Origin: Flavobacteriales bacterium
Lineage (GTDB): Bacteria > Bacteroidota > Bacteroidia > Flavobacteriales > Flavobacteriaceae
DNA length: 12,382 nucleotides
Assembly (NCBI GenBank): GCA_027033875.1
Contig: JALVKK010000147.1
Span: 1 to 12,382 of the forward strand
Reading direction: 5' to 3'
The notes under the pieces are model-generated. The model had not been told where the DNA came from, did not search any database, and worked only from the letters and a program-made list of their open reading frames with translations. The number at the start of each line of letters is the position of its first letter. Position 1 is the stretch's first letter. A program made the translations under genes and the position numbers. Shown one piece after another: positions 6,163 through 11,109 of the stretch.

Positions 6163-6864
6163 ATGAAACTCTATAAATACCTCAAAAAACAAAAACAAAA
6201 TCAACGTAAAATGTGGGCGGTCTTATTAGATCCGGACAAAGTTGATTTTCAACAATTTAGAGATTTATTAAAACGCATAAACTTTGCCAAACCCGATATT
6301 ATTATGGTAGGAGGCAGTTTTATCAGTAAACAAAACTTAGATAAGTTAGTCAAAAAACTAAAAAAAAACTGCCAATTGCCCGTTATACTTTTTCCGGGCG
6401 GACCGACACAAATAGCACCGGATGCAGATGCATTGATGCTACTGAGTTTGATTTCAGGTCGTAATGCCGATTATTTGATCGGCAAACACGTTGAAGCAGC
6501 GCCTGAGTTAGCCCGTTCGGATTTTGAAATTATCCCGACCGGATACATCCTGATAGAAAACGGCAAAACGACATCGGTAGAATATATCAGCAATACCAAA
6601 CCCATACCGCGTGACAAAACGGATATTGCGTTGGCAACAGCGCTTGCCGGTGAAATGTTAGGACTGAAAATGCTCTATCTCGAAGCCGGAAGCGGTGCTA
6701 AAAAGCCCGTGCCTCCCAATATGATTTCCACTATCTCTAAACATAGCCGGTTGCCCGTAATCGTAGGCGGCGGTATCAAATCCAAGGCACAAATGCTCAA
6801 AACTTGGGCCGCCGGCGCCGATATAGTTGTCGTAGGAACAGCCTTCGAGAATATGACATTTTAA
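6163..6864 (+). CDS. Geranylgeranylglyceryl-phosphate synthase family protein (PcrB/GGGPS, group II type)
   Basis: The product has 233 residues and forms a TIM barrel. The diagnostic motifs are LLDPDK (21-26, with the Mg-binding Asp), GGS near 50, FPGGPTQ near 78, SGRNADYLIG near 98, YLEAGSGA (172-179), VGGGI (201-205) and GADIVVVGTA (218-227). The last three bind the glycerol-1-phosphate phosphate group. The family joins sn-glycerol-1-phosphate to a polyprenyl diphosphate, the first step of archaeal ether lipids. Bacteroidota homologues belong to the group that has been shown to make geranylgeranylglyceryl phosphate in vitro, while Bacillus PcrB prefers heptaprenyl diphosphate. The chain stops only six residues after GTA, so the usual last helix is absent or very short. 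No glycerol-1-phosphate dehydrogenase lies nearby. The in vivo product in such bacteria is not settled. Start: ATG after an AT-rich leader, no Shine-Dalgarno site. Confidence 0.9.
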   Translation: MKLYKYLKKQKQNQRKMWAVLLDPDKVDFQQFRDLLKRINFAKPDIIMVGGSFISKQNLDKLVKKLKKNCQLPVILFPGGPTQIAPDADALMLLSLISGRNADYLIGKHVEAAPELARSDFEIIPTGYILIENGKTTSVEYISNTKPIPRDKTDIALATALAGEMLGLKMLYLEAGSGAKKPVPPNMISTISKHSRLPVIVGGGIKSKAQMLKTWAAGADIVVVGTAFENMTF

Positions 6865-6874
6865 ATAATTATAC

Positions 6875-6882
6875 TATTTTTG
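6875..6882 (+). promoter_or_regulatory. Candidate -7 element for the 37-aa membrane protein
   Basis: TATTTTTG matches TAnnTTTG and lies just after the GGGPS-family stop codon, 18 bp before the ATG at 6901. The -33 half is not recognisable, so the small gene could instead be read through from upstream. Confidence 0.35.
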
Positions 6883-6900
6883 ATTTGTTAATATATCTGT

Positions 6901-7014
6901 ATGAAAAAGACGAATCCTGCAAATACTTTTATTATCGTATTGATAATAGTAATTATATTTACCATTTTAAGAAATTTGGATGATTTTATTTTAGCCCTAA
7001 CAGGTAGAGCTTAA
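6901..7014 (+). CDS. Small single-span membrane protein, 37 residues, unknown function
   Basis: An ATG at 6901 opens 37 codons ending in TAA at 7012-7014. The peptide starts MKKTNPANT, continues with a strongly hydrophobic stretch rich in Ile and Val (about residues 10-22, FIIVLIIVIIFTI), and ends in a charged then mixed tail, LRNLDDFILALTGRA. The positive N-terminus and single span are typical of real small membrane proteins and unlikely for random AT-rich sequence. It sits 36 bp after the GGGPS-family gene and converges on pckA with a 26-bp gap. I do not recognise a family. It could be co-transcribed with the upstream gene or use the TATTTTTG element at 6875. Conservation in relatives would decide whether it is real. 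Confidence 0.5.
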   Translation: MKKTNPANTFIIVLIIVIIFTILRNLDDFILALTGRA

Positions 7015-7040
7015 TCATCTTCATATTATTACCGGCAAAA

Positions 7041-8756
7041 TTATTTTCCCGGACATTCTTTGATTACATCCGGATTGATATTTTTATCACCGTAATTTTT
7101 ATCAAAGGCTTTGGCAAAAGCATCGGCTAGTTTTTTAGCGGTTTTGTCATATGCATCCGGATCGTCCCACGTATTTTTGGGGAATAAAATACCTGCGGGT
7201 ACGCCCGGAACTTCTTTTGGAATATTGACGTGGAATAACGGATCATATTCATAATCAACATCTTTGAGCTTGCCTTCCAAAGCCGCATCAACCATTTTTC
7301 GGGTGTATGATAATTTCATACGTTTACCGACACCGTAGGGTCCGCCGGTCCAACCGGTATTGATTAAATAGACGTCTGTTTGGTGTTTTTGCATTTTTTG
7401 ACCGAGCATACCGGCATAAATATCCGGATTGAGAGGCATAAAAGGTTGCCCGAAAAAACGCGAAAAAGTCGCTTGAGGTTCCGTTACACCGGTTTCGGTA
7501 CCGGCTAATTTGGAAGTATAACCCATTAAAAACCACAGCATAGCTTGATTGGGATTGAGTTTTGAAACAGGCGGTAACACGCCGTAAGCGTCAGCCGTTA
7601 AAAACAAGATAGTACTCGGATGACCCGAAGTGGATGATTTTTTGATGTTTTTTAAGTATTTTAACGGATATGACGAGCGAGAATTGGGGGTCAATCGGGT
7701 ATCAAAAAAATCAAATTTGCCATTGGGGTAAATCATAGCGTTTTCGACGATGGAACCATGTTTGGTATATTTGTCTTTGTGCATTACGGCATCGTAAATA
7801 TCCGGCTCACTTTCGGCTGTAATATCAATCATTTTGGCATAACAACCGTTTTCAAAATTGGCAATACCTTTTTTGCTCCAACCGTGTTCATCATCGCCCA
7901 ATAATCGGCGTTTAGGATCGGCGGACAAGGTCGTTTTGCCGGTTCCGGACAAACCCAATAACAATGCAGAATCACCTTTCTCACCTTCATTGGCAGAACA
8001 GTGTAAGGGTAAAACTTTATGAAACGGCAACAGATAATTCATCGTGGTAAACAACATTTTTTTCATACTGCCCATATATGCCGAACCTATAACCACACCT
8101 ATACGATTTTCAAAATCGGTAGCCACGGCCATATTGGTCGTTTCGCAATGAATATCATCTTGAGACGGGACTTTGGCGTCGATTTCCTCATTACTGAGTT
8201 TACGCAACAGCCCTTTATATTTTTTTGATTTCAGTTTTTGATAAGGCACATGCAGTAACAAGAAATTTTTGTCTGCAAATATACTTTGTCCGATATGTTT
8301 CGGTAACGGACGGAACATATTGTCCGTAAATAATGCCGCCAAGGCATGTGTCGTTAAGGTTACTACCGGTAAGGCGTAATTTACGTCTGCGCCTATGACA
8401 CGGTCGGTTTGATACAGATGTTTGGCTTTACCCAAATAATGTAAAGCGTCATCTACCAACATATTAAAAGTATTTTCATCAATCGGCAAATTGTTAGGCG
8501 AAGACCAATCTATATGTTTGGTATTGGATTTACGTTTGACGATAACCGTATCTTTCGGGCTACGTCCGGTTGATTCTTTTGGGGTCCAAGTAGCGAGTGC
8601 ACCACTTTCGGAAACAATAGCTTCGTTATGTTTTACGGCAGCTTTTATCATTTTTGACCGCTTCGGATTGTTGATAATATCTTTACGGTGTTTTTGGATA
8701 AAATGTTCGATTTTTTTTCGATTGTTCATAAACTTGTCTTTTAAAAAATAGGTCAT
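7041..8756 (-). CDS. pckA: Phosphoenolpyruvate carboxykinase (ATP)
   Basis: The 571-residue product catalyses oxaloacetate + ATP to phosphoenolpyruvate + CO2 + ADP in the cytosol, for gluconeogenesis or, in fermenting bacteroidetes, in the reverse direction for CO2 fixation. Signature residues are all present: STGRSPKD with substrate-binding Arg65; SMKKM with Lys232/Lys233; HCSAN with His252 (Mn ligand); P-loop GLSGTGKTT (268-276, Lys274); GDDEHGW (287-293); NSRSSYP with Arg360; FLTADAYGVLPP; and NTGWTGGPYGVGKR. It is about 30 residues longer than the E. coli enzyme (540), with a longer N-terminus and a linker near 180-200. A second in-frame ATG at 8729 would remove nine residues; the A-rich sequence before it makes it a fair alternative start. 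No TAnnTTTG promoter was found upstream. It diverges from the saccharopine dehydrogenase-family gene. Confidence 0.97.
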   Translation of the reverse strand: MTYFLKDKFMNNRKKIEHFIQKHRKDIINNPKRSKMIKAAVKHNEAIVSESGALATWTPKESTGRSPKDTVIVKRKSNTKHIDWSSPNNLPIDENTFNMLVDDALHYLGKAKHLYQTDRVIGADVNYALPVVTLTTHALAALFTDNMFRPLPKHIGQSIFADKNFLLLHVPYQKLKSKKYKGLLRKLSNEEIDAKVPSQDDIHCETTNMAVATDFENRIGVVIGSAYMGSMKKMLFTTMNYLLPFHKVLPLHCSANEGEKGDSALLLGLSGTGKTTLSADPKRRLLGDDEHGWSKKGIANFENGCYAKMIDITAESEPDIYDAVMHKDKYTKHGSIVENAMIYPNGKFDFFDTRLTPNSRSSYPLKYLKNIKKSSTSGHPSTILFLTADAYGVLPPVSKLNPNQAMLWFLMGYTSKLAGTETGVTEPQATFSRFFGQPFMPLNPDIYAGMLGQKMQKHQTDVYLINTGWTGGPYGVGKRMKLSYTRKMVDAALEGKLKDVDYEYDPLFHVNIPKEVPGVPAGILFPKNTWDDPDAYDKTAKKLADAFAKAFDKNYGDKNINPDVIKECPGK

Positions 8757-8778
8757 AAAAATAGTATAAATTTTTTAT

Positions 8779-8826
8779 TGACATAATTACAAAAGTCATA
8801 ATTATCTGACATTAAGTATTTGACAT
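8779..8826. promoter_or_regulatory. Three TGACAT boxes in the pckA / saccharopine dehydrogenase divergent region
   Basis: TGACAT occurs at 8779-8784, 8807-8812 and 8821-8826, all in the same orientation, with start-to-start spacing of 28 and 14 bp. The wider context is similar (ATTGACATAA, TCTGACATTA, TTTGACATCA). This could be a cluster of binding sites controlling either or both divergent genes. The AT-rich background makes chance possible. Confidence 0.35.
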
Positions 8827-8878
8827 CAGAGTTTAATAAATAATCAGAATTTTCATAAACTTAAATTATTTTTTTGTT

Positions 8879-8886
8879 TACCTTTG
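8879..8886 (+). promoter_or_regulatory. Candidate -7 element for the saccharopine dehydrogenase-family gene
   Basis: TACCTTTG matches TAnnTTTG. There is no clear TTG at the -33 spacing. The leader from here to the ATG at 8969 would be about 75-80 nt and contains the inverted repeat at 8932-8951. Confidence 0.45.
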
Positions 8887-8931
8887 AGGTTCTAATGATT
8901 AAATATTAAATACAACAAGAAGTAGTTTAAT

Positions 8932-8951
8932 TGACAACCGTAATCTTGTCA
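8932..8951. repeat. Inverted repeat in the leader of the saccharopine dehydrogenase-family gene
   Basis: TGACAA (8932-8937) and TTGTCA (8946-8951) are perfect 6-bp arms around an 8-nt loop, ending 17 nt before the start codon. The half-site TGACA resembles the TGACAT boxes 110-150 bp upstream, so it may be an operator of the same regulator or an RNA hairpin near the start. Confidence 0.4.
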
Positions 8952-8968
8952 GGCAAAAAAATATACTG

Positions 8969-10339
8969 ATGAAAAAAATATTATTAATAGGATCCGGCAA
9001 ATCCACTTCGTCATTGATGGCGTATTTAAAAGATCATGCCGAAAAAGAGAATTTAGAGGTCAGCATTGTTGATAAAAACCTATCATTAGCCCGAAAAGTT
9101 GTAGGCAACGACAAGCATTTCAACCTCAAGACCGTCGATATTTTTGATGATACCGTTCGCGGCGAGTTGATAAAAGATACCGATTTGGTGATTTCGATGT
9201 TACCGGCGCGTTTTCATTTGCCGGTTGCCCGTGATGCCGTTAAATACGGCAAACACATGGTTACGGCATCGTATATCAGCGACGAGCTTAAAGCCTTGAA
9301 TGAGCAGGTTGTTGCCAAAAATTTGGTTTTTATGAACGAAATAGGTTTGGATCCGGGCATTGATCACATGAGCGCCATGCGGATTATAGACCGGATTAAA
9401 GCTTCCGGCGGTAAAATGAAGTTGTTCGAATCCTTTACGGGCGGTTTGGTTGCTCCAGAAAGCGACGACAATCTGTGGCACTATAAGTTTACTTGGAATC
9501 CGCGTAATGTAGTCGTTGCCGGACAAGGCGGGGTTGCCAAGTTTTTGCATGCCGGACAATACAAATACATTCCTTATCAAAAATTGTTCAGACGCACCGA
9601 ATTTCTGGATATTGACGGTTACGGTCGTTTTGAAGCCTATCCCAATCGCGATTCTTTAAAATACCAAGACATTTACGGTCTGCAAGACGTAACGACCTTA
9701 TATCGCGGAACGATTAGACGAGTTGGTTATTCGAGGGCTTGGAATGTATTTGTACAACTCGGAATGACGGACGATTCTTATATCATGGAAAATTCCGAAA
9801 ACATGACCAAACGCGATTTTGTCAATAGTTTTTTAGCTTTCAGCCCTTCCGATTCGGTCGAACTCAAATTGCGACAATATATGAAAATAGACCAAGATGA
9901 CGAGTTGTGGCTCAAATTGGAAGAATTGGATTTGTTTGACGGCGAGACCAAAATCGGCTTAAAAGATGCCACGCCGGCAAAAATATTGCAAAAAATATTG
10001 GAAGATAAATGGACTTTGAAGCCGGCTGATAAAGATATGATTGTAATGTATCATAAATTCGGCTACAAAATCGGAAACGATTTTAAACAAATAGATTCGC
10101 AACTGGTTGTCAAAGGCGAAGATCAGGTATATACGGCTATGGCCAAAACGGTCGGTTTGCCGGTTGCCATTGCATCGTTACAAATATTAAACGGCAAAAT
10201 TAAAACGCCCGGGGTACAACTGCCTATCACCAAGGAAGTTTACGAACCCATCTTACAAGAATTGGAAAAATACGGCATCGAATTTGCAGACAAAGATGTC
10301 CCGTTTCAATGTTATAATCCGAATAAAGTCACAGGTTAA
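8969..10339 (+). CDS. Saccharopine dehydrogenase-family protein (LYS9-like)
   Basis: The 456-residue product has an N-terminal Rossmann domain starting KKILLIGSGKSTSS (glycine-rich turn near residues 8-12) and the conserved ISMLPARFH segment near 75-83. The family signature GLDPGIDHM (126-134) and substrate-domain motif ESFTGGL (154-160) follow, then a saccharopine dehydrogenase C-terminal domain to the end. Length and architecture match the saccharopine-to-aminoadipate-semialdehyde enzyme (NADP, glutamate-forming; yeast Lys9). In bacteria without the aminoadipate synthesis route this activity would serve lysine degradation. No lysine-ketoglutarate reductase or aminoadipate semialdehyde dehydrogenase gene is in the window, so the physiological direction is inferred. 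A related family acts in carboxynorspermidine synthesis, but those proteins are shorter, near 400 residues. The ATG at 8969 follows a leader with an inverted repeat. It is divergent from pckA. Confidence 0.88.
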   Translation: MKKILLIGSGKSTSSLMAYLKDHAEKENLEVSIVDKNLSLARKVVGNDKHFNLKTVDIFDDTVRGELIKDTDLVISMLPARFHLPVARDAVKYGKHMVTASYISDELKALNEQVVAKNLVFMNEIGLDPGIDHMSAMRIIDRIKASGGKMKLFESFTGGLVAPESDDNLWHYKFTWNPRNVVVAGQGGVAKFLHAGQYKYIPYQKLFRRTEFLDIDGYGRFEAYPNRDSLKYQDIYGLQDVTTLYRGTIRRVGYSRAWNVFVQLGMTDDSYIMENSENMTKRDFVNSFLAFSPSDSVELKLRQYMKIDQDDELWLKLEELDLFDGETKIGLKDATPAKILQKILEDKWTLKPADKDMIVMYHKFGYKIGNDFKQIDSQLVVKGEDQVYTAMAKTVGLPVAIASLQILNGKIKTPGVQLPITKEVYEPILQELEKYGIEFADKDVPFQCYNPNKVTG

Positions 10340-10387
10340 AATAAATAATTTTGCCCGTAATTTTTATAAAAAAATGTAAGTCAATGT

Positions 10388-10417
10388 TTTACATTTCAAT
10401 AATTAGTATTATATTTG
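10388..10417 (+). promoter_or_regulatory. Candidate promoter for the HU-family gene, long leader
   Basis: TATATTTG (10410-10417) matches TAnnTTTG, with TTT at 10388-10390 exactly 19 bp upstream in place of TTG. The predicted leader before the ATG at 10627 is about 200 nt. No better match lies closer to the gene. Confidence 0.45.
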
Positions 10418-10540
10418 CACACTCAAATTGAATCAGACTCTGATATTTGATGCTTTGGCGATTGAAAAACTATTATTTGGATTTTATATTAAATTGTTGA
10501 TTATCAACGTGTTTATTATAAAATGATAGGGAATGATACA

Positions 10541-10568
10541 GGTTGTAAAACATAAAATTTTACAAACC
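10541..10568 (+). repeat. Hairpin in the HU leader
   Basis: GGTTGTAAAA (10541-10550) pairs with TTTTACAAACC (10558-10568) around a 7-nt loop, with one bulged A. It lies about 60 nt before the HU start codon, inside the predicted long leader, and may be an RNA structure or an operator. The rest of 10340-10626 shows nothing else recognisable. Confidence 0.4.
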
Positions 10569-10626
10569 GGTCAGAAACAGAAAGTACAACTTAAGAGATA
10601 TATAACATTAAAAAATAATTAAGATT

Positions 10627-10914
10627 ATGACAAAAGCAGAAATCGTAACCAAGATTGCTGATAAGACAGGATTAGACAAGAAAGATGTCTTAACAGTAGT
10701 AGAACATTTTATGGATGAAGTCAAAACGAGTTTATCTTCCGGCGAGAACGTCTATTTAAGAGGTTTTGGAAGTTTTATCAATAAGTACCGTGCAGAAAAG
10801 GTCGGCAGAAATATTTCAAAAAATACCTCAATTAAGATACCGGCTCATTATATACCGGCATTTAAACCCAGTAAAACTTTTGTAAACAAAGTAAAAGATA
10901 ACGTAAAACCTTAA
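10627..10914 (+). CDS. HU/IHF-family DNA-binding protein
   Basis: The 95-residue product has full family length. Two N-terminal helices (about 3-14 and 18-38) lead to the dimer-core motif RGFGSFINKYRAEK (45-58), the DNA-binding beta-arm (about 59-76, GRNISKNTS then IKIPAHYIPAF) and a C-terminal helix with PSKTFVNKVK. In most HU and IHF proteins the arm tip reads RNP with proline at residue 63, which intercalates and kinks DNA; here residue 63 is Ile. From memory this RNISKNT form is common in a Bacteroidota HU subtype, so it is probably a lineage trait rather than a defect. The protein should bind the minor groove as a dimer and help package the chromosome. It is the first gene of a two-gene unit with the 30-residue basic protein, whose ATG begins 5 nt after this stop. 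Confidence 0.95.
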   Translation: MTKAEIVTKIADKTGLDKKDVLTVVEHFMDEVKTSLSSGENVYLRGFGSFINKYRAEKVGRNISKNTSIKIPAHYIPAFKPSKTFVNKVKDNVKP

Positions 10915-10919
10915 GAATT

Positions 10920-11012
10920 ATGCCAAGCGGAAAAAAAAGAAAAAGAAAAAAAATTGCGACACACAAACGTAAAAAAAGAAGTAGAGCAAATAGACACAAA
11001 AAGAAAAAGTAG
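10920..11012 (+). CDS. 30-residue very basic small protein, probably ribosome-associated (AURKAIP1/COX24-like)
   Basis: ATG at 10920 opens 30 codons ending in TAG at 11010-11012. The peptide MPSGKKRKRKK-IATHKRKK-RSRANRHKKKK is mostly Lys and Arg with three His residues and no acidic residue. It resembles small basic proteins of Bacteroidota that I recall being annotated as AURKAIP1/COX24-domain proteins, named after mitochondrial ribosomal protein mS38, so a structural role on the ribosome is the best guess. This family identification is from memory, and thirty basic residues give little power to confirm it. It follows HU by 5 nt and its stop lies inside a strong terminator, so it is translated from the HU mRNA and closes that operon. 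RNase E/G follows. Confidence 0.7.
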   Translation: MPSGKKRKRKKIATHKRKKRSRANRHKKKK

Positions 11013-11032
11013 GTTAACCTACTTTTTCTTTT
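10999..11032 (+). terminator. 34-bp palindromic terminator closing the HU operon
   Basis: AAAAGAAAAAGTAGGTT (10999-11015) is followed directly by its perfect reverse complement (11016-11032), which ends in TTTTTCTTTT. The TAG stop of the 30-residue gene (11010-11012) lies in the left arm. The GC-containing stem plus T-tract fits an intrinsic terminator. Confidence 0.85.
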
Positions 11033-11077
11033 AACAAACGATTGTAATCGTTATAATCGATCATTGACATATTAACC

Positions 11078-11094
11078 GCAGACCCTATGTCTGC
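11078..11094 (+). promoter_or_regulatory. Hairpin in the RNase E/G leader
   Basis: GCAGAC (11078-11083) and GTCTGC (11089-11094) form a perfect 6-bp stem around CCTAT, followed by A6 and then the ATG 15 nt later. E. coli RNase E controls its own mRNA through leader hairpins, so a similar role is conceivable here, but this element is only a sequence observation. No TAnnTTTG promoter was found between the terminator and the gene. Confidence 0.4.
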
Positions 11095-11109
11095 AAAAAA
11101 CACTAAGGA

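Noticed and set aside
7032..7052. Imperfect dyad (CCGG, A/T arms) over the pckA stop as a terminator
   Set aside because: It has a C-C mismatch and no T-run on the minus strand, so it is too weak to call.
9200..9580. Minus-strand open frame of 126 codons opposite the saccharopine dehydrogenase-family gene
   Set aside because: It is a shadow of a well-supported gene, with no domain and no promoter.
11052..11057. TATAAT upstream of rng resembling an E. coli -10 box
   Set aside because: Bacteroidota promoters use TAnnTTTG, and no TTGACA-like element lies 16-18 bp upstream; such hexamers are expected in AT-rich DNA.
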